From Cyclospora cayetanensis (Eukaryota > Apicomplexa > Conoidasida > Eucoccidiorida > Eimeriidae), in NCBI RefSeq assembly GCF_002999335.1, contig NW_020312381.1, positions 62,001 to 126,000 of the forward strand: a DNA stretch of 64,000 nucleotides, read 5' to 3'. The stretch's first letter is position 1. Every line of letters starts with the position of its first letter. The translations under genes were made by a program, and so were the position numbers. Below are positions 13,311-23,899 of this stretch, piece after piece. The notes beneath the pieces are model-generated. The model saw nothing but the letters and a program-made list of their open reading frames with translations. It was not told the DNA's origin and did not search any database.

Positions 13311-16300
13311 CTAACTTTTGAAAGAAGCCAATGGTGACAGTTGTGTGGCACGTCCGGCTGTAAAGGCAAATAGCAGGCTCATGAGAAGATGCAAATGGTC
13401 CAAGTCAACTGGCCGCAACGTCTTTATCTTGTCACCTTCTGATGCACCGCCTAAAACCTGCCAATTCACCGTACTCAAATCTTCCAGGCTCGAAATACAC
13501 AGCCCACAGTTTCTTAGCATAATGGCGTGTTTTCTCTCTTGAGCTTTGGACATACAGTCGTGTGCACCAGCCAGCTGTTCTCTAGATCCCTTCTCGGCAA
13601 AGGGTAGCTGCTGACCTCCTGCCACCAGATCCGGGCTTGGATCGCAGAGGCAGGGGGTTTCCTTAGAGTAGAACAGATTATTGGGAGAGTAATTAGTAGA
13701 ACAGTGTTAAATTGCATCATAAACCCACTCAGCACCGAAACGAAAGTCCAGCCAAGCAATAAAATTCCGTGAGCATAAAGCCACAGGCACTGCAGAGGGC
13801 AGTGGATGGTGAGGATGGTGCGCTGTCTATCCGTCTGCATCATGATGGTTACATTTGCTAATAAAACGGTCAATGTGTGAGCAGGTCTAAAGTGTTATGC
13901 CAGTATGCGCTAGCGAAGTTTGAATCCCTTTTCGTAATGATATCTCTGTGGAGTCTGTAACGCATTGCTTTCATTCAGAGGCTAAGAATAACTGAGCAGC
14001 TTCCTGAGTTGTGAGCGAACTGTAACAAGGGCTGTAATGGACACACTTGCTCAGTCTATCGGCAACGATATACGTGCTATCCTGACCCTTGAAAACCAGC
14101 AGTGACAACAAAGTACTCAGCAAGATAAGTCCGAAACTGTTCAGGAATGGAAAGGCGTTTTAGAATGCCTATTTCAGGAGATTTTTGTTACTTTAGCTGC
14201 AAGCAGTCTCAGTATGATGAAACATGCTTCTCAAACGCGGGACGCATACCAGGCCACCCGAAGGAGCGTGCGAGCCTTCCCAGTGCAGTGTGAATCGTAC
14301 CTTGACCCCACAAAATATGCTAGTGTGCTTACTACTAAAAGGCAGAGCACAGTGAAGTCGGAATGTATAATAAATTGAGGAGTGCCCAGTTTGTTTTGAA
14401 CCGTGGCAGGCCATCCTCGACTTCACAGTGCTGGACCCGTTTGCGATTACAAATTCTGGCAGTAGTAGCGAATGTATTAGTTTCAAATGCACAAGACGCA
14501 CGCATTTTGATAATTCATGCTGGAGCATCGATGACAAGAGCCGCTGTGGTGAACAGCAAAGGGTTTCTGGGGTGTCACGTTAGCGCGTCGGCGACCATCT
14601 TGGCTTCACTAGGGGTCATTGCCAGTCGTATTGCAGGAAGCTGTAAAACCGGCAAACAGCTCCAGGATTGTACAAATTCTTAATTCTCTATGCTAGATGC
14701 AGTAAAAAATAATGGTTGGTCTGGGCAGCAAAAAGACTCCTATGTAAATGGTGTTGACATTTCAGCACGGCCTCCCCACTGCATAGAGCTTGCTGTTTCC
14801 ACACAAGATACCACTACTCGTCTTTTTGGCGTATCGATTAGAAGAAAGAGCAAAGATTTGGTATTATTTAATAGCCTGCAGGCTTCTGAGGAGAGAACGG
14901 CACCTACAGTGACGTCATAAGAATTGGTTTTCAGGAAGAAAATGACGCTCAGAATCAGGCAGCGTGAGTACAAAAGAAGTTTTGAGGCGCCCAATAAACC
15001 TTCTTGCTACGGCATCAGCCATCTCTGCCAGTGTCCTGGGCTGCGTTTCGTTGAGTGAATCAGTCAAAGGACCAATTATCTAAGCAAATACAGGAGTGAT
15101 ATTTAAGTAGTAAGATGCAAGCTTATAAAACTTCGCAACGCTATTGAAGAGCGTAAACGTAATGGCCTCTCTTTGATAGTTTCAATTTTGCAGATTGTAG
15201 CTCATTCCTGCAGCCAAAAATGCGATAAATTCGAATTACAATCGTGTTAATGAAAATAGAAAATTTTCCACCTGTACATTCTGTTGCGTGTCCCGCTACA
15301 GCTGAAGCGCCCGCCCAATGTCCTCTAGGTGTACTGATACTTTGCAGTTGTCGAGTAAGACGCCCATACACACCACCATCCACCCCTCCCTGATAAGGGC
15401 ATAACCAGCCCAAGCAGAGATTCCTCAGCTCAGCTGGGGCATTTCTAAGTACCAACGAAAAGCAGGTCTCAATGTGGAACGTGTTGTGTCTGTCATCAGG
15501 GTGTATGTGGATATCTAACAGGGCTTCTGTGAAGTCATATCTCGAGTACACTGTTGATCAATGTGAATTGCCTAGTCAGTCTTCAGTATGAGACAATCGC
15601 GGACTTTCCACTCTAGTTATTCTTGCTCAGGGGCATGCATTTTAGCTTTCATGTGCGACATTCCGTCCGTTCTTCTCACCAACACCGGGCAGTCCTCAAG
15701 GGGCTCGCCAACTCTTGTACTTCGCCTCTTTCAACACATCATCCGCTCGCTGCTCGTCCCCATCTTCATGCTATGGACGCTTGCAACATCGCAAAACATA
15801 GCTTGTGGCTAAGCCAAAGGTTGACTTAAATATGGTGTGCTGGACGACCAGAAAGTGGGCAGCCTCCTGGCAGCTCGTAATTATTTAGCACATGCGCAAA
15901 CTCCTCCTCAGTATTTGCCCATTCCTGCTCTTTCTTCGCTAAAAGTCCAACCCACTGTCTGGCATAAGAAAACTGGTTGCAGAGCCGCTATGACGAAATG
16001 CATGTTCAGAACTGTTTTCTCTCACTGCGCTGCTGAGCCGCCTGCATGAAGACTTTGTCTCACCTTGTTGAGGCACCGACTCTACCCAGCTCACCACACA
16101 CGAAATACGCGCGGTGGAGACCACGAACTGCTTCGTACTACCGCTGCCTGGCACACCAACTTCCACAGCACTCAGCTGTGGCCGCATGCTCGCCTTCCAA
16201 TGGGCTACCCATGGCATACCTAAAATTACGTCATGGTGTGCGGGTCCAAAATTGGACTCATCGAACACGCTGATAGTAGCTGTTTTCTTAAAGTATCGAA

Positions 16301-16454
16301 TAATTGCAAGAGGCTTGCCATTGCGTATTTTCTGCCGCCCGTCAGCAGACTTGAATTTTGGGCGCTGCGCGAATGAGTGAGCAGGCAGATTGCAATTTTG
16401 TGTTGTTAAGCCCATCCATTTCACATCCAGCGTCAAGTAACGCTGTAAATTCAT
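13311..16454 (-). mobile_element. Decayed Ty3/gypsy-type retrotransposon, remnant A
   Basis: Read on the minus strand from right to left, fragments appear in gypsy pol order. A retropepsin C-terminus with VILGMPWVAHW lies in 15939-16454. A reverse-transcriptase fragment (YDFTEALLDIHIHPDDRH, then NAPAEL) lies in 15141-15551 and ends with a KLKLSK stretch. A pre-integrase segment like VQHCEVEDGL lies near 14400-14460. An integrase C-terminal fragment (KAQERKHA, then GGASEG) lies in about 13380-13560. Frames are broken by stops and shifts. The YxDD catalytic motif is not present; the matching place reads FINTIVI, so the copy is dead. The same family recurs at 52.8-55.5 kb. An LTR-like repeat lies to its right at about 16.9 kb. 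Confidence 0.75.
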
Positions 16455-16884
16455 GAATACTAGGGTGAGCGTTTAAAAGGGGCACAAAATTGAACTGTGG
16501 TGGATCCCCTAGTGCTGCTCTGTCCTCTATGTCTCCCTTAACGCCATGCAGGCTGGAGTTTCTTCCTTGATGCTCCTTTTGTTCCCCCCAAGCAACCTGC
16601 TTTCATTTAGCCTAGGCACATTTTTCAAGTTACCTCGTGTTCGTCTACGTTATCGGCTTTTGCGAACCAGATTGTCATATTTCTCCATCTACTGGTTTAT
16701 TGATATATTTATATGGCTGAGTTTTCTCGCTTCTCCCAAAGCATGCTGTCGAGCTGATATCTGCATTGACTCCTAGTTGTGGCGGGCTACGGTGGACTCA
16801 TAAAATTTCTATCAAACTACCTATTTGTAAGCAAAAAGTAGGAAATAGTTAAATAAATTGTTTTCCTGCTGTGTATAGTTTATT

Positions 16885-17005
16885 GTTTGTTGCAGAGCAC
16901 TGTATGGTCAATGTTAGAAGGGGAAATCTTGTGTGCGTGTGCCTTAGACTCCACGTGCAACCAGCTGTATAAGGCTGAGAGTGCTTAGAGTACTAGAGTA
17001 AGCAG
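16885..17005. repeat. Dispersed LTR-like repeat, copy 2
   Basis: Contains GTTGCAGAGCACTGT and GAGTGCTTAGAGTACT, matching the landmarks of the copies at 1.2, 45.5 and 56.5 kb. It lies about 430 bp right of the protease end of gypsy remnant A, where the 5' LTR of a minus-strand element would sit. Confidence 0.4.
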
Positions 17006-18067
17006 TTTAGGGGAAATGTGATTTTTTGTTCGAACTTCTCGGAAGATAAGCCTGCTTTTTGCTACATGCCCTGCTGCGTATTGAAAACGTCTTCCATCTG
17101 ACCGGCAGCAGGCGGGTGAAGGAAAATGGCTACTAAACAAACCCATCCGGGCAGGATTCTGTGAAACTAGGCACTCTTTTGGGCATTATCTGTGCTTTAG
17201 ATGAGGGAAGAGCTCGTGAAACAATGAAAACTTACAATGCGCGTGGCTCTCGTACGCGCTGCATGTAGTGTCGCTTTGTAGCCCGGGTCTCCATAAACCG
17301 CATGGTATAGTAAGCCTATGAGGGGCTCGTTCCTGGTGGTATTTTGAAATGCTAGGAAGCTGAGAGTCTTTTCATATTCCCTGGATGCTTTTTTGTTTCG
17401 TTGGAATTCATTGCATGGAAGCACGAGAGCAGCTAGCTCATTCACTCTCTCCCTGGTCCTTGTTTCCTGCCCTCGTTCCATTTCCTTGCGCCCCAGCTGA
17501 GCCTTCCTGGCTTCTCTGGAGGCTCTTTTCCTCGAAGGTCACTTGAGGGAAAAGAAGCAGCCTCATTTGGCAGATCAAGCCAGTGTAGACGAGCTCCTCC
17601 GCCGGATCTGGGGAGCCCTCACCGTGACGCTTTAAAACGGCGGGGGTCCGAAGGCCGTCGTGCTGTGCCTCTGAAATTTTGGACGACTTGCGTTTGTCCT
17701 GAAAGGCGAAGGGTGGCAGCTTTGGGAGTGGCAGCGGCTCAGCAGTGCAGCCTCGATTCCTCTTGACCTGGTGGCTGGCGCTTGTGCTGGGAGTTGCTCT
17801 GGGAGCTTCTATGGCGTGTATGTCCTCCTCGAGTCGTGCACTTGAGGGGCTTATTTCGGCGGCACCTTCTTTTTTAGATGCGCTGGTCGGGGGGCCCTCT
17901 GGACGTCGCCGGCTGGACCCTGCCGCTGAAACTGCATGTGGCCCTTTGGGGGGGCCTCCTTCTCCCGTCTTAGCTGCTCGTATCTCATTCTGCTAGTTTG
18001 GACTACACGCGATTTTTGAGGCATTGACGTCTCTGCCATCGTCCGAGCACCTGCGGAACCCGTCAGA
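17006..18067. other. Region upstream of aspartyl protease gene
   Basis: No supported gene. A GTG-initiated frame at 17745-17996 (+) begins with a hydrophobic, signal-like stretch but has no ATG there and no clear splice link to the protease. It is more likely 5' UTR or promoter DNA. GC content rises towards the protease start. Confidence 0.4.
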
Positions 18068-21000
18068 ATGTGGCGATACGGAGCAGCACTGCTGCTGCCC
18101 GTGCTCTCGGCGGGGGTTAATGCATCGGTTGTTGCAACATCGCTGCAGTTGCTCAACAGCCATGGGGCTTCATCGGAAGACAAAGCAGCTGGTCCTTCTG
18201 TTGTGCTTACTGCCGTTAGTGACGGCGTCGATGCCTCCTTGGCCGAGATGCATGTGAAAGACGGTGCCAGCCTTTCTTCTGTGACGACACAGCAGAGTAT
18301 TAGGCCGTACAGCAGTGCGAAATCTTCTATGCCTTACTGCCACAACTGCTTCTCGGAGAATGCAGCCTCCTGCCGCGTCTGTCTACATGGCGAGCATGAG
18401 TCCAGCGTGAGTCCTGCCTTAACGCCCCGGACCGAACGCATTCGCATTCAATACGAGTGCAGGCCGAATGCAGAACTCCCAAACACTGTGTAACTGCAGC
18501 TGGACGGAGCAATGAAGGGTGGGGGAAACTGCTCTGCGTGGACTTTGAAGGGCAATGAGCATTGCGGTGTGCTGTTTTCTTGAGCAGTTTTTGATGCCAA
18601 TGACTCCCTCGCGCTTATCGGCAGAGCGGGAGGAGGCGTCATTCGCGGCGCTGGAGACCAATCACTATGCAGTTAAGAATTTGAATAAGACGTTCTACAT
18701 GAAGCGGGGGGAAGGGCCTTTTGGGTCTTTAGGAAACAAGGAAATAATACGGGAGAAGCAAGACGACAGGTCGGGCAGCTTCCTTCAAAGCCAAGGCAGC
18801 ACCGATATCCTGGACCTCGAGTTAGGGCTTGCGGAAACGTCCGTGCCCATAATGCAAATGAAAGATGTAAGTAATTGGTCTGGTTCTGAACTAGCCCTCT
18901 CTCCTTATCTCTGATGCGTTCGCCATGCACTGCATGCTCGAGTGTTTGGTAAATGCGCCGTCTTGCGGTGTATCCCCAGAATTTCGAGGCTTTAGGCCGA
19001 AGGCCGATGACAACTCATCCTCTTTGCATGCTGTGGGCTGCGTTGCTGTGATTTCAGAGCCAGTACTGCGGCATGCTGGGTATTGGGACGCCTCCCCAGT
19101 GGGTTAGGCCGATCTTCGACACGGGCAGCACGTATGTTGCACTGCGCACTGTACTTGCAGCTTGCAGCAGCAGGATGGATCAGTGCAGGGAATTCAAGCT
19201 TTGAAACGGCTCTGCGAAGGCACTGGGCGGGTCTTGGTCAGAACGACGTCGTGGTTGGCTGCTGGTGTGTTGCCTTCATCGATTCAAGGCTCAAGGCTAT
19301 GGCCAGAACATTTTGCGGTGTTGTTGCTGCACAGGAACTTGTGGGTCGTCGGTTCCAAGTGCACGGATGACACATGCAAGAAGGTGACGCAGTTTGATCC
19401 GACAAAATCAGGGACATTCGAGTACACATCACCTCCCGTCCACTTGGACATTACCTTCGGCACCGGCCGAATTGAGGGCACAACGGGAGTCGATAACTTC
19501 CAGATCGGGCCCTTCACCGTGAAGCGGCAAACCTTTGGACTGGTGGAAGGCGAAGGCGGTCACAACATGCACGGAAATATCTTCAAGGTGCGAAGAGTCC
19601 CAGCCTGTGTAAAACGATCTTATTTAGGCTTTTTGCTATTGAAAAAGCAACGGTTTCTATCAACTACACCGAGTGCGCGTGTAGTGCATGACTCTGGCCG
19701 TTTTACGCGTTGACAGCACGTACTAACTGCCTTGATTGACTCTTAGAACGATCACCCGATTTTCTTCTGTTTCTTGCACGTGAGTGCTAATCCGCTCACC
19801 CGGGGACGTTGTCGCACATTGAAACACTTGGTGGTGCGTTGATATTCTGTGCAGTCCATCGATTTCGAGGGGATTGTCGGAATGGGATTTCCGGAAATGT
19901 CCAGCACTGGCGCAACGCCCATTTATGATAACATTATGAACCAGGCACAGCTGAAGCGCAGTGAATTCGCCTTCTACGTGGCAAAAGGATCGCCGGTGCG
20001 TCTTATGTTTAAGGGTACAATACAGTCGGAGTATGCCGAAGTCGTGACCTAATAGACATAATGGCTGCCATCTACAACCTATTTGCTATGACTGTTTGAA
20101 CCGTCTGCACGCCCTTTTTGCAGTCGTGCATAGGCCTCTGGGATTGGCACTTGCACCGTAACCGCACGGATTCTGTCCGTTTGTGCCCTTTGTTCGCTCT
20201 GTGCATTCGTGGACTCTACTTTGTGTTGAGAATTTCGATGCATTATTTGGTCTCCAGCAGTTGTGCTTTTTCCTCTACTCCATGTGTATATGGCATCTTG
20301 CGTGTATCCTACTCATGCTCCAGGTGTCCGTTTGTGCCCTTTGTTCGCTCTGTGCATTCGTGGACTCTACTTCGTGTTGAGAATTTCGATGCACTATTTG
20401 TTTTCCAGCAGTTGTGTTTTTTCCTCTGCTCCATGTGTATATGACATCTTGCGTGTATCCTACTCATGCTCCAGGTGTCGGCTTTGTTTTTTGGTGGTGT
20501 CGACCCTCGTTTCTACGAGCCGCCAATTCACATGTTTCCTGTAGAGCGGGAACATTATTGGGAAGTTGCCTTGGACGCGATCTACGTCGGCGACAAAAAG
20601 TTTTGCTGCGAAGGTGGAACCAAGAACTACGTTATTCTCGACTCGGGGACTAGCTTCAACACACTGCCAGGCGCAGAAATGAAGAGCTTTTTAGAAATGA
20701 TCCCTTCACAGGTGCGCTGGTCAGGGAATGTTGTAAAGGCTGCACGTGATTCTGACAGTGTCCCCGAAACCTGCGTCGCAATGACGAAAATTGAGGTCCC
20801 ACGAAGCCGTTTGGACTGTTTGGTTTGTGCAGGACTGCGGGGGGGAAGATGACCGATTTCTTCAGCAGTACCCCGACATCACCTATGTCATTGTAAGCCT
20901 TGATGTGATGCAGCTGGTCGGACGCCGGTACACAGTATCAGCGGAGACTATGTTGCAATCGATAGCCTCGCTTTAAGGCTTGTTTATGCTCTGGATTCCC

Positions 21001-21674
21001 ATGACGTATGTAAATCCATGCGTATGTATACAAGTGTACTTGTGGGTATACTTGAGTACCTTATGGCAGGATACGTGACTAATTTCGCTCGGACAGCTTG
21101 ACAGTGAGTTCATGAGACTCAGTTTCTAGTTTTGTATCCTTCATAGTGACTATCGCATTATCTCAGGGAGGAGTTAGTTTCGTGTTAAAGCCCGAAGACT
21201 ATCTGGTTCGCAGCAAGATGAATATTTGCAAGCCGGCCTACATGCAGATCGATGTTCCCTCTGAATTTGGCCATGCGTATATTCTGGGATCCGTGGCTTT
21301 CATGCGCCACTTCTTCACCGTATACAGACGTTCAGACGGGAAAACGCCTTCTCTTGTACGGAAATAACAGGAATTTAAAACCGATAAATGGTCGAATCCC
21401 AACTGTTTTCAGCCCTGCAGGAAAAGAGGAAGTATGGGCGAAGTACAGGCAGATCGCTTGTGGTCGCGCGCTTGTTTGAGTTCAGGTTGGCATTGCACGA
21501 GCAGTGCACAGCCCCGAGAATAAGCAGTACTTGCAGCAGGTGGTGGACGCATATCCGGCTGGCACTTTCAAAGAAGGAGACCTTCTTGCTCTGCAGAGAA
21601 GCACAGGCGGCTTCGGGAACCTGTTGCTTGAAGAGGAAGTGGCGCTGCGCAACTCCAGCAAAACTGCAATATAG
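18068..21674 (+). CDS. Pepsin-family aspartyl protease, plasmepsin IX/X- or ASP3-like
   Basis: Nine exons, all in phase: 18068-18406, 18588-18866, 19058-19131, 19335-19587, 19855-19995, 20475-20711, 20833-20892, 21167-21355 and 21486-21674. They encode 586 aa. ATG 18068 opens a likely signal peptide (MWRYGAALLLPVLSAGV). A pro-region of about 205 residues follows. The two catalytic aspartates are in FDTGST (about residue 227) and LDSGTS (about residue 418). Other pepsin hallmarks are NLWVVGSKC, the subdomain motif IVGMGF and the C-terminal HAYILGSVAFMRHFFTVY joined to VGIARA. The flap reads ITFGTG, with Phe where pepsins have Tyr. Coccidian and Plasmodium enzymes of this clade mature rhoptry and microneme proteins. 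The exact clade is inferred from the long pro-region and the core sequence, so a different ASP paralogue is possible. Intron 5 contains a duplicated acceptor (see findings). Confidence 0.9.
20174..20474 (+). repeat. 151-bp tandem duplication in protease intron 5, with duplicated splice acceptor
   Basis: Two near-identical copies begin at 20174 and 20325, each opening with TGTCCGTTTGTGCCCTTTG or a close variant. Each copy ends in the same acceptor, ACTCATGCTCCAG, at 20323 and 20474. The second acceptor joins in frame to the exon encoding the second catalytic aspartate. Confidence 0.9.
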
Positions 21675-22724
21675 AAAGCACAGAGCCCCTCCGCCCACAT
21701 CGCCGTGAGTGTCGGGGGCGAAGGCCCCTCGCCACAAGTCGCCTAGTGGTCAAAGGAACACCGAGGGTGTTCGAGACGGGTTGAATGCCGCATGTGAGGT
21801 AGGTTCGTACTAATTTTACTAGGAGCGGCTATTGCTCTGGGGGGATGTACATCCCGTTGCTCTACGCGACATTGCTTAGCTAGGCATGGTTTTTCTCTAA
21901 TACGCGGACATGCGTCCCAGTATGAATTTCCCTCTCAAAGAAAGCCCCCGGCGGCCCCGCTGTAGTTGCTTGTAGCAGTAGTCAAGCCTCAGGGCAGCTA
22001 CCACGGAAGATATAATAACGCCTCAGCAGGACGTTTCACGCAGCGACGTGTCTCTACTTTTGGTGGGAAGGCCTCCCGGGCACGGATTAACACGTGCTAG
22101 ACTTTGTAAGAACTGATTGTCTCCTGATTGCTTGTCGTTTGGACCGCAAGTGCAGAGTGATCAGACCCCGATTGTTGGCTGTGAATACGCACTATGTACA
22201 GCTTCCGCATGAAAGGGCACCTTCAAGTAGTCCTGTTCAATAGTTGTCTTCCGAACTGAAGGGTGCCCCCGCACAGAGTGCCCCTGCAGTAGCCCCCAGC
22301 ATGAGTCTATGAGATCCAAAGGGTCTTTTTAGAGAAGGATGCCGACAAACCTTCAGGGCACCAGTTTTTTAGGTGGTCCGGCAGTTCGAATATGGCGCTA
22401 AGGTCTCTTCCGAGTGCAGTTGTAGCCTGCGAAGCATTCGTGGTGTTAGCTCGTGATGAGTCCTTTGCAACGGGGGCTTCCTCGCGCGATTCTTACCTTC
22501 AGCTTCTGGGAGGGCTTGGGAATATCCACCTCCGGCACCCTAGAGGACATTCCATCGCCGATGGGGCTTCAAGAGAACAGACTCTACCAAGGCAGAAGAC
22601 GGTCGTACCAGTTAACATCCCCTGCAGCGGGAGTTCTGAATGCGCTGAATGAGAGCAGAGTAATTAAAAGAGGCTCACGGACCAAGAAAGGTGCCTTTGA
22701 ACTTGGCGGAACCTCCGCCTGCGA
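21675..22724. other. Convergent intergenic region between protease and jelly-roll genes
   Basis: Short overlapping frames occur on both strands (22392-22652 and 22453-22812, +). They lack ATG-linked splicing or motifs. The region carries the 3' UTRs of the two converging genes. A further minus-strand exon of the jelly-roll gene cannot be excluded here: a well-formed acceptor and donor bracket about 22490-22622. Confidence 0.4.
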
Positions 22725-23746
22725 TCAGGCCTGCAGCACCCTGGGCTGGTGCGTGCGTGAGCTTGTGGGTTTTTTGTTCCTAATGGCTGTATCCGACATA
22801 CAGTCCTCGTAGCCTTTTGGCCGCAACTCTTCGTCGTCCTCTTGCTGCCGCGTGAACAATACTGGCTCTTCTCCTTCAGCAGCTGCACAAAGTATACTCT
22901 ATTGGGAAACGGCGGTCAATTCCAAGGGACGCTTTCTTCCTCTCACCTGCGGCTACTCTGATGTCGCCGATCCGTTCTTGAACGTTCACTGTGTACCATG
23001 TGCCAACTGCAGGAAGTGGCGGCTAGACATAAGGTCCCCTGATCGTTGGGCCAACTACTAAGCACTAGCTAACCTTTGACTTTGAAATTGCCGACAGTTC
23101 CAAGGACCTTCTTTTCGCCCTTCTTCACCCGAATAAGTTGGATACCGCCCCCACGGGTCAACATGACCACCCAGAAATTTATCTCCCCGACGCTTCGAAA
23201 CACGAGGCCTGCCTCCTTTGCTCCATCCAGCCGCATCGTGCTTTGAATTTGTGTGCCCTGACAGAAAAAATCGCGCTTCATTAACGCAAAACGCGTGGAC
23301 ATACGCCGGGGCAAGAAGAGATTAAAGGGGAAGGGATGTGCGGGCTCCTTGGCTTCATCTGTGCCGGTGTAATCAATCGTTTGGTTTGCCACATCATAGG
23401 ACCACCCAGCAGCTGGTAACCAGTCGTTTGACAGTTCTGGAGGCCCCCTCCGAGGATCCAACATCCAGCGAGGGCACCCTCCCCGCTTGAATAGCTTCTT
23501 GTACTCAGGGGGAGTCTGGGTCGGGAAAAAGATATTTGCCACGAACACCAGCAAGTCCAATTTGCTTCTTGTCTGTGCAAAACGAAACGATTGACCAGTC
23601 GAGACGGGCTGCAGAATATCAGCCATGGGGCTCGCGTCCGGTTTGGAAGACCGCCTAGCCATGTAGGCTAATACAGGTACTTGCACAACCGATAACCATG
23701 AGGTAAGCAAAATGAGGGGTGCGAGACCCATCGGTTGGACGATCAT
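22725..23746 (-). CDS. Putative secreted protein with concanavalin-like (jelly-roll) domain
   Basis: Minus-strand exons 23746-23074, 23006-22947 and 22882-22725 keep phase and give about 296 aa. The ATG at 23746 opens a clear signal peptide, MIVQPMGLAPLILLTSWLSV, so entry into the secretory route is likely. The C-terminal half has the pattern of a ConA-like lectin/glucanase or laminin-G fold: FFCQGTQIQSTMRLDG, KEAGLVFRSVGEINFWVV, IQLIRVKKGEKKVLG, then GTWYTVNVQERIGDIRV across the first junction. The last exon is less sure; it is acidic (QQEDDEEL) and ends at TGA 22725. An alternative is that splicing continues into about 22.5 kb. No catalytic residues can be assigned. It lies 153 bp downstream of the SET gene stop, on the same strand. 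Confidence 0.68.
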
Positions 23747-23899
23747 GCTAACATGGGAGCAAATTCCATACAGCTGTGGAAACAAGAAAGCAGGCGACCA
23801 GCGCCCTGTATTGGAACGAAATATCTGGTGTATGTTCACCTTGGTCTGGAACTTGTACCTGCGAAGGCTGGTCACATTTTGAATTGAGACATGAACACT

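Noticed and set aside
15588..16380. Plus-strand frames across gypsy remnant A (and 54660-55695 across remnant B)
   Set aside because: They are antisense shadows of the minus-strand pol fragments.
17745..17996. Plus-strand frame with a signal-peptide-like start upstream of the aspartyl protease
   Set aside because: It begins with GTG, not ATG, and I found no donor/acceptor pair joining it in frame to the protease, which has its own ATG and leader at 18068.
22392..22812. Two overlapping plus-strand frames as extra exons or a small gene
   Set aside because: No motif and no splice-linked start, and the aspartyl protease already ends properly at 21674.
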